Of a stretch of DNA of 37,755 nucleotides, positions 1-6,656 are shown one piece after another. Position numbers and translations under genes: made by a program. Source of the DNA: Bacteroidales bacterium (lineage in GTDB: Bacteria > Bacteroidota > Bacteroidia > Bacteroidales > UBA932); the NCBI GenBank assembly GCA_017423025.1, contig JAFPGC010000034.1:1-37755 (forward strand). The letters run 5' to 3'. The first letter of the stretch is position 1. The number at the start of each line of letters is the position of its first letter. Below the pieces are notes generated by a model. The model had not been told where the DNA came from. It was given only the letters and a program-made list of their open reading frames with translations, and did not search any database.

Positions 1-32
1 CCATGATTTACGAAGACAACGAGGACTTCTAG
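1..32 (+). CDS. C-terminal end of a gene entering from the left
   Basis: Reading from position 3, ten sense-frame codons end at TAG (30-32) and give an acidic tail (MIYEDNEDF). The gene body lies outside the window, so no function can be given. It would converge on the histidine kinase gene, whose stop begins two bases later. Such tight convergent packing also occurs at 4004/4009 in this window. The reading is an inference from only 32 bases and could be chance. Confidence 0.3.
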   Translation, partial: MIYEDNEDF

Positions 33-34
33 TT

Positions 35-1906
35 TCAGGCTTCCTCTTTGGGAATCTTAAGGACGAAGCGGGCACCATCCGTATAGCTGGTGTCCAGCCA
101 AACCTTGCCGCCCAGGCTGGTGGCAATGAGCCGGCAGATGGAAAGGCCCAGGCCCGCCCCCTGTTTGTGCGCATCCAGTTTCACAAAGCGGTCGAAGATT
201 TCCTCGGCCTTGTCAATAGGTACGCCGGGGCCGGTATCGGCCACATAGAAGGTAATAAACCCGGGATTCTCCGTGAGGGAACTTCCAAAGATAATTTCTC
301 CGCTGGTGGTGTTTTTGCAGGCGTTGGTGAGGAAGTTGATCATGATTTGCTGGATGCGCATGCCGTCCGTCCTGTAGCGGTCGTTGTCGTTCAGGCCGGG
401 CTTGTGGACGAATGTAACCCCCGGCGGAATGCGGGATTCGGTGGCCTTGATGGCCTGGCGGGCCATTTCATTCAGGTCGGTGGGGGCTTTCTGTACAGAG
501 ATGCGTCCGTTTTCCATATCGGCAATGCCCAGCAGGTCGTTCACCATGATGGTGAGCAGCTGGGAGTTGTTCATGATATAGCTCAGATATTCGCTTTTTT
601 CATCTTCTGAAATATAGCCATCCGGCAGGCACAGCAGCTGGGAAAAGCCGGTAACGGCATTGAGGGGCGTGCGTACCTCGTGGCTCATGTTCTGGATGAA
701 GGCCGTCTTGAGGTTACTGGCTTTCTGGGCCATGTTGCGAGCCTTTCTCAAAGAACCCATGCTTTGGGCCATGCTGAGGAAAACCAAAATGAGCAGTATA
801 GTTGCCGCCCAGAGGATTTGTCTCTTGTACCCTTGCCAAATGGTCTTGGGGGCGCCCACCACCAGGGCATCATCCGGGATAAGACTGGTGTCCAGCCCAA
901 AGTGCTCCATGGCGCGGTAGTTGAGGGTGGGAATACCGGCTTCCAGGTAAGAGAAGGGCATTTGAGACGGATTCAAGCCGTGATCCAGCACGTCCTGGAT
1001 ACGTTGCAGGACCAATCGCTCATATTCTTCCTGGGAGTAAGAGAAAAAACCTACCTGATAGGGATGCTTCTCCAGGTTATTGCGGAACAGGGTATATACC
1101 GGCGCGATGTGCTCAATAAGGGACACTGTGTTATGGCGGGTGGAGGAACTCTCATGATAACCCTCCCGGAGGAGCCAGGAGCCAAAGTAGACGGCGGTAT
1201 TGGGCCCGCCCTCCTGTTCCAGGATGCTAAGAAGCTTGTCTGTGCTGGTAGTGGTAGGTGAGATAGCCTGGTAGGTCACTTCCGGGTGGTTCTTTTCCAG
1301 GTATTGTTCTATGCGCCACTGGCGTTCCTTGATCAGGTAGTTCTCACCGGCAATGAAAAAGATTTTTTCCAGATTGGGCTGTACCTGGAAAATCATTTCC
1401 ACCGTGCGCCTGTAATGGGCAGGTGTACTGATGAGTGTGAGATTGTAGCCGTAGTTCTTCAGAACGGAAAGGGGGTAGCGGTTGGCCAGGGGATTTCCCG
1501 GGCCGTGAAGGGTGTACTCCAGGTCGCAGTAATAATCCTGCTCTCCAATGAGCAGCATGGGGATGCCGTGCCAGTGCCGCTGTAGGATGGGGGCGAAGCT
1601 GAAACAGCTGCCTCCCAGCAAGATCACCATCCTGGGCTGGGCGGGATAGCTGTTCAGGATGTTGTCCAGGGCGTTCTCCAGGGATGCAACATTGGGAAAA
1701 GAGATGAACGGGAAATGTTCAAAGCTAATGGAAAGGTCTGGCCGATTGTCGACCAGCCCGTCCAGAGGCGGCAGCATGCCCTGCTCCCACTCGCTACTTC
1801 GGGAATGGGAAGATATAATTAGCAAATCTACGGCATTGTCCTTGGCGGCCAAGTACAGGGGCGTAAGGAAAACCAGCAGGAGGCAGAGTCGGATGCGGCG
1901 CAGCAT
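35..1906 (-). CDS. Orphan sensor histidine kinase with periplasmic ABC-type substrate-binding-like sensor
   Basis: 623-residue inner-membrane histidine kinase. Residues 1-21 look like a signal peptide. Residues 25-355 form a large periplasmic region with alternating hydrophobic strands, resembling the ABC-transporter substrate-binding folds used as sensors. One membrane helix lies at about 362-382. The kinase core follows: H-box with phospho-acceptor His409 (NMSHEVRTPLN), N-box around Asn528 (NFLTNACKN), D-box at Asp557 (DTGPG), F-box FDRF near 571 and G-box GAGLGLS near 583. There is no receiver or DNA-binding domain, so it is not a hybrid two-component protein, and no response regulator gene lies beside it. 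The start follows a TATCTTTG -7 box with a leader of roughly 20 bases. The ligand is unknown. Kinase identity is certain; the sensor-fold assignment is inference. Confidence 0.9.
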   Translation of the reverse strand: MLRRIRLCLLLVFLTPLYLAAKDNAVDLLIISSHSRSSEWEQGMLPPLDGLVDNRPDLSISFEHFPFISFPNVASLENALDNILNSYPAQPRMVILLGGSCFSFAPILQRHWHGIPMLLIGEQDYYCDLEYTLHGPGNPLANRYPLSVLKNYGYNLTLISTPAHYRRTVEMIFQVQPNLEKIFFIAGENYLIKERQWRIEQYLEKNHPEVTYQAISPTTTSTDKLLSILEQEGGPNTAVYFGSWLLREGYHESSSTRHNTVSLIEHIAPVYTLFRNNLEKHPYQVGFFSYSQEEYERLVLQRIQDVLDHGLNPSQMPFSYLEAGIPTLNYRAMEHFGLDTSLIPDDALVVGAPKTIWQGYKRQILWAATILLILVFLSMAQSMGSLRKARNMAQKASNLKTAFIQNMSHEVRTPLNAVTGFSQLLCLPDGYISEDEKSEYLSYIMNNSQLLTIMVNDLLGIADMENGRISVQKAPTDLNEMARQAIKATESRIPPGVTFVHKPGLNDNDRYRTDGMRIQQIMINFLTNACKNTTSGEIIFGSSLTENPGFITFYVADTGPGVPIDKAEEIFDRFVKLDAHKQGAGLGLSICRLIATSLGGKVWLDTSYTDGARFVLKIPKEEA

Positions 1907-1931
1907 AACAGCTTATTATATGGTTACTTCG

Positions 1932-1939
1932 CAAAGATA
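1932..1939 (-). promoter_or_regulatory. -7 promoter element of the histidine kinase gene
   Basis: The minus strand reads TATCTTTG, a perfect match to the Bacteroidota -7 consensus TAnnTTTG, about 26 bases before the ATG. No good -33 TTTG is seen at the usual distance, so the promoter may be weak or activator-dependent. Confidence 0.5.
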
Positions 1940-1951
1940 GTTATTTAACGC

Positions 1952-1981
1952 AAAAAACCTCCAATTGCTTGGAGGTTTTTT
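1952..1981 (-). terminator. Rho-independent terminator after tRNA-Val
   Basis: AAAAAACCTCC and GGAGGTTTTTT flank a short AATTGCTT loop. The stem is followed by a T run on both strands, so it can act in both directions. It sits three bases beyond the tRNA 3' end and separates the tRNA from the kinase promoter. Confidence 0.85.
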
Positions 1982-1983
1982 AG

Positions 1984-2058
1984 TGGGCGGTACTGGATTC
2001 GAACCAGTGACCCTCTGCTTGTAAGGCAGATGCTCTGAACCAACTGAGCTAACCGCCC
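1984..2058 (-). tRNA. tRNA-Val (anticodon UAC)
   Basis: The minus strand folds as a complete 75-base cloverleaf. The acceptor stem is GGGCGGT/ACCGCCC with discriminator A. The D stem is GCTC/GAGC, the anticodon stem TCTGC/GCAGA encloses loop CTTACAA, and the T arm is ACTGG-TTCGAAT-CCAGT. Anticodon TAC reads GUA (and other GUN) valine codons. CCA is not encoded. The gene has its own promoter and terminator. Confidence 0.96.
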
Positions 2059-2069
2059 GAAAGGGTTTG

Positions 2070-2100
2070 CAAAGGTAGTAATTAAATTTGAATTGACAAA
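2070..2100 (-). promoter_or_regulatory. Promoter of tRNA-Val
   Basis: On the minus strand a TTTG (-33, at 2097-2100) is followed after 19 bases by TACCTTTG (-7, at 2070-2077), a perfect Bacteroidota housekeeping promoter. It interlocks with the opposite-facing prsW promoter. Confidence 0.8.
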
Positions 2101-2116
2101 TTTTATCGCTATCTTG
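2087..2116 (+). promoter_or_regulatory. Promoter of prsW-phosphatase unit
   Basis: TTTG (2087-2090), 19 bases, then TATCTTG (2110-2116), one T shorter than the TAnnTTTG consensus. The start codon follows about 20 bases later. The element shares bases 2087-2100 with the divergent tRNA promoter. Confidence 0.6.
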
Positions 2117-2135
2117 CAAGATAAATTGAAGAAAA

Positions 2136-2858
2136 ATGATAGCAGTGATTGCGTTGGCGGTGTTACCGGCCCTCATTCTCTTGTATTATGTTTATCAGCA
2201 GGATAAACTGCAGCGGGAACCCGTAAGGAACCTGGTAAAGGCGTTCTTTTATGGCGGTATGGCTGTGTTTGCGTCGCTTCTTATTTCCAAGCCCGCTTTT
2301 TATCTGGGCCTTTTCCCTGCACAGATCACATCCTTCTGGGGAGCCTTCTGCACGGCCTTCTTTGGTGCTGCCATTCCGGAAGAGACGGCCAAACTGGTGC
2401 TTCTTTTCCTCTTCCTTCGCAAGTGCAAGGATTTTGACGAGCGTATGGACGGCATTGTGTACAGCGCCTGCATCGGCCTGGGCTTTGCCTCTTTCGAGAA
2501 TATAGAATACCTCTTTGCCTCCGGTACCGACTGGATAACCGTGGGCCTGGGCCGTTCCGTAACGGCCATTCCCGGCCACTTTGGCTTTGCCGTGGTTATG
2601 GGCTATTACTTCTCCCTCTATTATTTTGACCGTTACCGCGCCCCGGGTGCAGGCCTCAAGATGTGGCTGTATCCCGTACTGCTGCACGGTGCCTACGACT
2701 GGATCGCCATGTCTCAGGCCGTTACGCCGGAGCTTAGCGGTGCCGTCAGCGTGGCCATTCTCCTTCTTTGCTTCTGGCTTTTGAAATCGGCCCGTATGCG
2801 TATAAAGGAGCACCTGATTGCGGATTCTTACCGGATGTCCGGAATTGACGAACAATAA
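2136..2858 (+). CDS. prsW: PrsW-family intramembrane glutamic protease
   Basis: 240-residue polytopic membrane protein. It shows the three signature motifs of the PrsW branch of the CPBP/PrsW superfamily inside predicted helices: EExxK (Glu82-Glu83-Lys86), FxxxE (Phe117-Glu121) and HxxxD (His184-Asp188); His148 is another polar residue in a helix. In Bacillus, PrsW cleaves the anti-sigma factor RsiW; the substrate here is unknown and no anti-sigma gene is adjacent. The length is typical of the family. The ATG lies just after a TATCTTG promoter. The stop is 12 bases before the alkaline phosphatase ATG, which suggests co-transcription, although the two functions have no obvious link. Family assignment is firm; the protease role is by homology. 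Confidence 0.88.
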   Translation: MIAVIALAVLPALILLYYVYQQDKLQREPVRNLVKAFFYGGMAVFASLLISKPAFYLGLFPAQITSFWGAFCTAFFGAAIPEETAKLVLLFLFLRKCKDFDERMDGIVYSACIGLGFASFENIEYLFASGTDWITVGLGRSVTAIPGHFGFAVVMGYYFSLYYFDRYRAPGAGLKMWLYPVLLHGAYDWIAMSQAVTPELSGAVSVAILLLCFWLLKSARMRIKEHLIADSYRMSGIDEQ

Positions 2859-2870
2859 TAATTCACTGAT

Positions 2871-4004
2871 ATGAAAAAGCTTTTACTCTTTGTTCTGGCC
2901 GCTGCCGTGACCTTCCAGGCAGGCGCCCAGGAAATCAAGAAGGGAGCCATTGAAGCCGTTCCGGCCCAGGGCTCTTACCATCCCACTTATTCTACGGACG
3001 GTGCGTCTTTCGCGCCCAAGAACGTCATCCTCATGATTGCCGATGGTACGGGTCTGGGCCCCATCGCTGCCGGTTATTTTGCCAATCATGGAGAGCTCAC
3101 TTACTTCAACCTCAAATATATGGGTTGGGTAACCACTCAGAGCGCCAGCGATTTTACCACCGATTCGGCTGCCTCCGGTACCGCTTATTCTACTGGTCAG
3201 AAAACCTACAACGGCGCCGTGGGCATGGATTTGCAGAAGCGTCCCATCCCCAACATCCCCGAGCGTGTGATTGAGCAGGGCATCATCTCCGGCGTAGTCT
3301 CCACCGACGACCTCAATGGCGCCACTCCGGCCGCCTTCTTCGCCCACCAGGAGCAGCGCGGCATGACGGACGAGATTTGGGCCGATATGCCCGGCAGCGT
3401 CCTCCGGTACTTCGCCGCCGGCAGCAAGGAAAAGTTTGAAAAGCGCCCTGTGGCCACCCAGAAAGCCATTGAGAAGGCCTTCACCGTGGTCAATTCCCTG
3501 GACGACCCCGCCTGCGCAACCGCAGAGCGCCTGGGCGTGCTTCCTCCGGCCGTAGAAACCGGTTACATTGTAAATGGCCGTACGGACTTCCTGCCCCGCG
3601 CCACCCGTCAGGCTATCGACTTCCTGAATGCCCGCAAGAACGAGGGCAAGGGCTTCTTCCTAATGGTGGAAGGCGCCCGCATCGACAAGGCCTGCCACAA
3701 AAACGATTTCCCCAGCGCCGTGAAGGAACTCCTGGACTTTGACCAGGCCATTGCCGAGGCCATCAAGTTTGCCGACGAAGACGGCAATACGCTTGTGGTG
3801 ATATCGGCCGATCATGAAACCTCCGGTCTGGTGCTTTGGGATGGCGATCCTTCCAAGGGTAATGTGGAAGGCGTACACATCAGTGGCGGTCACACGCCGG
3901 TGCCTGTCCCGCTCTTCGCCTACGGCCCTCACGCCCAGGATTTCATGGGTGTCCAAGGCAATGAGCAGGTAGCCCAAAAGATTCTGAAACTCCTGCTTCA
4001 GTAA
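2871..4004 (+). CDS. Alkaline phosphatase (PhoA family), secreted
   Basis: 377-residue metal-dependent phosphomonoesterase. The first 20 residues are a classic Sec signal peptide ending AQA-G-A-Q, so it should act in the periplasm. Conserved active-site residues are visible: Asp58 (IADGTG), nucleophile Ser99 in TTDSAASG, Thr152 in GATPAAF, Glu267-Asp272-His276 (MVEGARIDKACH), Asp314-His315 (SADHETSG) and His341 (GGHTPVP). These match the two-zinc/one-magnesium site of E. coli PhoA. At the position of E. coli Asp153, usually Asp or His in the family, this protein has Gly150, which may weaken the magnesium site. It likely shares a transcript with prsW. No Pho-box was recognised. The stop is four bases from the convergent AraC-regulator stop, with no hairpin terminator between them. 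Confidence 0.95.
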   Translation: MKKLLLFVLAAAVTFQAGAQEIKKGAIEAVPAQGSYHPTYSTDGASFAPKNVILMIADGTGLGPIAAGYFANHGELTYFNLKYMGWVTTQSASDFTTDSAASGTAYSTGQKTYNGAVGMDLQKRPIPNIPERVIEQGIISGVVSTDDLNGATPAAFFAHQEQRGMTDEIWADMPGSVLRYFAAGSKEKFEKRPVATQKAIEKAFTVVNSLDDPACATAERLGVLPPAVETGYIVNGRTDFLPRATRQAIDFLNARKNEGKGFFLMVEGARIDKACHKNDFPSAVKELLDFDQAIAEAIKFADEDGNTLVVISADHETSGLVLWDGDPSKGNVEGVHISGGHTPVPVPLFAYGPHAQDFMGVQGNEQVAQKILKLLLQ

Positions 4005-4008
4005 ATTT

Positions 4009-5076
4009 TTATTTAAGCACTTGCTTGTATTCGGCAGGGGATTTCCCTGTAATATCTTTGAAATTGCGCCAGGCCGTGGTGCGGGAACGGAAGCCTGCAT
4101 TGAAGAAGGCGCTTTGGACGTCTATGTCCGGATTGGCCTCAATCTGAGCGGCTACCCCCGCCACCCGTTTGGCGTTGACCAGTTCCTTAAATCCATGGCC
4201 GGTCTCCTGCTGGATGACGCGGCTCAGGTAGGTGATATTGGTGGCGCAGAGCCGGGAGAAAGAAGCTAAAGACAAGTCAGGGTCTCTCCATACCTCTTCC
4301 TGGTCCATCAGGCGGCAGATGCGGGCCCACAGATCCGACTCCAGCGGGGCCGATGAATCCGCCTCATAATTGACGGCAATCTCCTCGACGGGGCGCAGGC
4401 GTTCCCGTAGTTCATACTCCGTAGAGAAAACGTAGAACGTAGAAACCATTATGGGCAGGACAATCATGAGGATGCTGCTATTGGTGAGCATGAGGGCAAT
4501 GTGCGTGAGGCAAATGAGCAGAAGTCCCAGTGAATAGGTCCAGATCCAACTGCGGGTAGCACTGCTTCGATGGAAATTGTAAGGAAGCAGGAAGAGGATG
4601 AGGCAGTAGGGAATCATAAGGAAAAGGGAGGCCAGACGGACAATCACATCCGGTTCTTCCACATGCGTCCAAACGTCAGCCGGGGTATGGAGAAGTGTCC
4701 ATTTGGACGTAAAAAACATATAAACGATGCCCAGAATGAGCACGGGTAAAAAAAGGAACGTGAAATGCTTGGGCGTGAGCCAGTCCGGCCGGACAACCGA
4801 TATGGGATAAAGCACCATGACAATACTAATACCCATATATAGGAGTCCAATCCAAGGCTGCAGCACAAAGTAGGACATTTCGTGAATGGCCATGCCGATA
4901 TTTCCCAGTACAACCAGCAGTGCCATGAGCCCGCTTAAAAGGGCTCCCAGGGCCAGCATGCGGCGAGAGCGGTCGTAAGTTTCTCTCTGCAGACGCCACA
5001 AATTTCGGGCGCAAATCAAGCATGTTGCCATTTCAACGGCGGTGGCCGCTAAGGACAAGGAAAAGAGTAAGTTCAT
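4009..5076 (-). CDS. Membrane-anchored AraC-family transcriptional regulator
   Basis: 355 residues. The N-terminal half has six to seven hydrophobic helices (about 4-24, 40-62, 69-92, 104-122, 146-166, 176-218). A charged linker runs from about 219 to 250. Residues about 253-353 form an AraC-type double helix-turn-helix: LSLASFSRLCATNITYLSRV, then the C-terminal signature with FFNAGFRSRTTAWRNFK and GKSPAEY. This layout, a multi-helix membrane part fused to an AraC DNA-binding domain, is common in Bacteroidetes. The signal sensed is unknown. The gene is divergent from the fimbrial operon, and the intergenic GTTTCA repeats overlap its own promoter, so it probably regulates both directions. The start follows a TAAATTTG -7 box by about 24 bases. 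Confidence 0.85.
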   Translation of the reverse strand: MNLLFSLSLAATAVEMATCLICARNLWRLQRETYDRSRRMLALGALLSGLMALLVVLGNIGMAIHEMSYFVLQPWIGLLYMGISIVMVLYPISVVRPDWLTPKHFTFLFLPVLILGIVYMFFTSKWTLLHTPADVWTHVEEPDVIVRLASLFLMIPYCLILFLLPYNFHRSSATRSWIWTYSLGLLLICLTHIALMLTNSSILMIVLPIMVSTFYVFSTEYELRERLRPVEEIAVNYEADSSAPLESDLWARICRLMDQEEVWRDPDLSLASFSRLCATNITYLSRVIQQETGHGFKELVNAKRVAGVAAQIEANPDIDVQSAFFNAGFRSRTTAWRNFKDITGKSPAEYKQVLK

Positions 5077-5083
5077 GCTAAGT

Positions 5084-5151
5084 GTTTCAATTCTGGTTTC
5101 AAATTTAGTAAAAAATTTCGAGAAGTTTCACTTTATTTTGAATTATGAAAC
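5084..5151. promoter_or_regulatory. GTTTCA repeat cluster, candidate operator of the AraC-type regulator
   Basis: GTTTCA occurs at 5084-5089, 5096-5101 and 5125-5130, with an inverted copy (TGAAAC) at 5146-5151. The first two are 12 bases apart; the last two form an inverted pair. The first lies in the predicted leader of the regulator gene and the second overlaps its -7 box. Repeated half-sites between an AraC-type gene and its divergent target suggest autoregulation plus control of the fimbrial operon. Inference from pattern and position only. Confidence 0.45.
5100..5107 (-). promoter_or_regulatory. -7 element of the AraC-type regulator gene
   Basis: The minus strand reads TAAATTTG, a perfect TAnnTTTG, 24 bases before the ATG at 5076. 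It overlaps a GTTTCA repeat. No clear -33 element is present. Confidence 0.5.
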
Positions 5152-5192
5152 ATCTTAACGTGTGCGTAAGCGCGTTGAACTGGAACTTTCTG

Positions 5193-5200
5193 TAACTTTG
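5193..5200 (+). promoter_or_regulatory. -7 element of the fimbrial operon
   Basis: TAACTTTG matches the TAnnTTTG consensus perfectly. The nearest upstream TTG (5175-5177) is only 15 bases away instead of 19-20, so activation by a regulator is plausible. Transcription would start near 5207 and give a leader of about 80 bases that contains the G9 tract. Confidence 0.5.
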
Positions 5201-5242
5201 TATCATTAAGCGAAAATATGAAAACCCCTCGTACAAATCACT

Positions 5243-5251
5243 GGGGGGGGG
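5243..5251 (+). repeat. Homopolymeric G9 tract in the fimbrial leader
   Basis: Nine consecutive G lie between the predicted transcription start and the ATG at 5290. A CCCC at 5225-5228 could pair with part of it. Mononucleotide runs of this length are prone to slipped-strand length change, so the tract may vary between cells. It is not in a coding region, so any effect would be on RNA structure, promoter geometry or translation. Confidence 0.7.
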
Positions 5252-5289
5252 TAAGTAAAGATTCGTGGTGTTATATTTCATGAATTTGC

Positions 5290-6639
5290 ATGAAAAAATG
5301 GGTGTGTAGTCTGGCACTTGTCGGGCTCGTCGTTTTAGTTCCCCTAAGAGTGGATGCGCAGGAATTTTCCATGCGCACCAACCTGTTGTGGGACGCCGTT
5401 TCGGAGCCAAACATCGGCCTGGAATTTTCTGTGAGTGACCACTGGTCAGTGGGCGGGAACGCCGGTCTGAAGAGCTGGCCCCGCTGGCTGGCCTGGGACT
5501 GGGACGTTCAGAATCCCACCCACTGGCGAAACTTTGCTATAGTGCCCGAAGCCCGCTATTATTTCAATCAAGTTTACGACGGCCTGTTCCTGGCCTGTGA
5601 TGCCATCTATACCCATTACAACGTAGGTAGCGTTAAGTTCCCCTTTGGCCTCTATCCAGAGGTGAGGGACTACCGCCTTCAGGGAGATTTCTATGGCGGC
5701 GGTCTGTCGTTGGGCTATTCATGGTGGATTGCTCCCCATTGGCGCATCGAAGCTGAAGCTGGAGTGGGCGTTGGTTATGTGAAGGCGGATAAGTTTGAGT
5801 GTGCCCACTGTGGTTCACAGGTGGGAACCAAAGAGGGCGTGGCCCTGGTCCCCAAGCTCGGTATTAACCTGGCGTACAACTTCAAACGCCGTGAACAAAA
5901 GAAGCAAGAGATACTGGAAATCATTGCTCCCATGGAACCCGAGCCTCAGCCGGCAGTGGAACCTGAGCCTCAGCCGGTGGTGGAACCCGAGCCGCAGCCC
6001 GTTTCTGATCCCATTCTTCCCTTCCTGCAGCACCCCGTGGTGCGAATGGCCAGCGAGTATCAGCCCTATACTCCGCAACGCATACTCCGCAAGGAGAAGG
6101 GCGCGTTGTATGTATTCTTCCCGGTGGGCAATGCCGACGTCCGACGTTCCTTCACTGAAGGAAGCACGAGCCGTGACAATGGTCCCACCCTGGATGAAAT
6201 CATTGACGTAACGGACCAGATTCTTAAAGCTCCTATCGCACAGATTTCCTGCATTCAGATTATTGGCATGTCTTCCGTTGAGGGCGCCAGCGATAGGAAC
6301 CGTAACTTGTCTCTGGATCGCGCCCGTGCCCTGCAAAGATACATCCAGGATAAACTTCCAGTTCCTAGCGGACTCTTTGAGATTGTGGGTGGCGGCGAAG
6401 CATGGACAGAACTGAAAGATATTATACAGGACCTGAAGGCTGGCGTAGGTAAGAGTCAACTCTCCTCTGACCAGTTGGACCAGGTACTGGAAGTATTAGA
6501 GAATGACGGGGATGCCGCCAGCCGGGAGCGTAAGTTGAAGGCGCTGGACGGCGGCCGCGTGTACCGCATATTGGTAGAAACCCTTTTGAAAGACCTGCGT
6601 AATTCCGGTTACGTGCGGGTTTATATTGAAAGTAAATGA
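5290..6639 (+). CDS. DUF3575 / OmpA-like fusion protein, first gene of the fimbrial operon
   Basis: 449 residues. A signal peptide (1-23, ending VDAQ) precedes a DUF3575-type domain (about 24-200) rich in alternating strands typical of an outer-membrane barrel (RTNLLWDAVSEPNIGLEF start, LGINLAYNF end). A linker with three perfect-length EPEPQPxV repeats (216-239) follows. The C-terminal region (about 270-449) ends in an OmpA-like peptidoglycan-binding fold, with the motif SSVEGASDRNRNLSLDRARA near 328-347. DUF3575 genes often precede type V fimbrial genes in Bacteroidales, where they are thought to help export or anchor the system. The proline/glutamate linker would span the periplasm between membrane and cell wall. 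The stop overlaps an upstream in-frame ATG of the next gene, and the likelier ATG lies 17 bases on. Confidence 0.82.
   Translation: MKKWVCSLALVGLVVLVPLRVDAQEFSMRTNLLWDAVSEPNIGLEFSVSDHWSVGGNAGLKSWPRWLAWDWDVQNPTHWRNFAIVPEARYYFNQVYDGLFLACDAIYTHYNVGSVKFPFGLYPEVRDYRLQGDFYGGGLSLGYSWWIAPHWRIEAEAGVGVGYVKADKFECAHCGSQVGTKEGVALVPKLGINLAYNFKRREQKKQEILEIIAPMEPEPQPAVEPEPQPVVEPEPQPVSDPILPFLQHPVVRMASEYQPYTPQRILRKEKGALYVFFPVGNADVRRSFTEGSTSRDNGPTLDEIIDVTDQILKAPIAQISCIQIIGMSSVEGASDRNRNLSLDRARALQRYIQDKLPVPSGLFEIVGGGEAWTELKDIIQDLKAGVGKSQLSSDQLDQVLEVLENDGDAASRERKLKALDGGRVYRILVETLLKDLRNSGYVRVYIESK
5935..6006 (+). repeat. Three tandem 24-bp repeats coding EPEPQPxV
   Basis: In-frame near-identical 24-base units encode the proline-rich linker of the DUF3575/OmpA protein. 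Copies differ mainly at third codon positions, so they are older than a very recent expansion. Unit number may vary among strains. Confidence 0.8.
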
Positions 6640-6656
6640 TAAACAATACGCGTATT

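Noticed and set aside
1984-2058. tRNA-Val as an integration site for a mobile island
   Set aside because: No integrase, no repeated tRNA 3' end elsewhere in the window, and flanking genes look like chromosomal background.
2163-2855. 230-codon minus-strand frame opposite prsW
   Set aside because: The + strand frame carries all PrsW motifs and a promoter; the antisense reading has none.
5105-5200. Invertible promoter before the fimbrial operon
   Set aside because: The only inverted repeat (GTTTCA/TGAAAC) is six bases and the enclosed 15 bases carry no promoter; no invertase gene is adjacent. Read as an operator instead.
5935-6006. Possible CRISPR or minisatellite array
   Set aside because: Only three 24-bp in-frame units with no spacers; they encode a proline-rich linker.
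6636-6656. Upstream ATG (MINNTRI) for the first Mfa1-like subunit; likewise 9131 for the second
   Set aside because: In both cases the lipoprotein signal peptide begins at the later ATG, and the extra residues are polar and not conserved between the paralogues.
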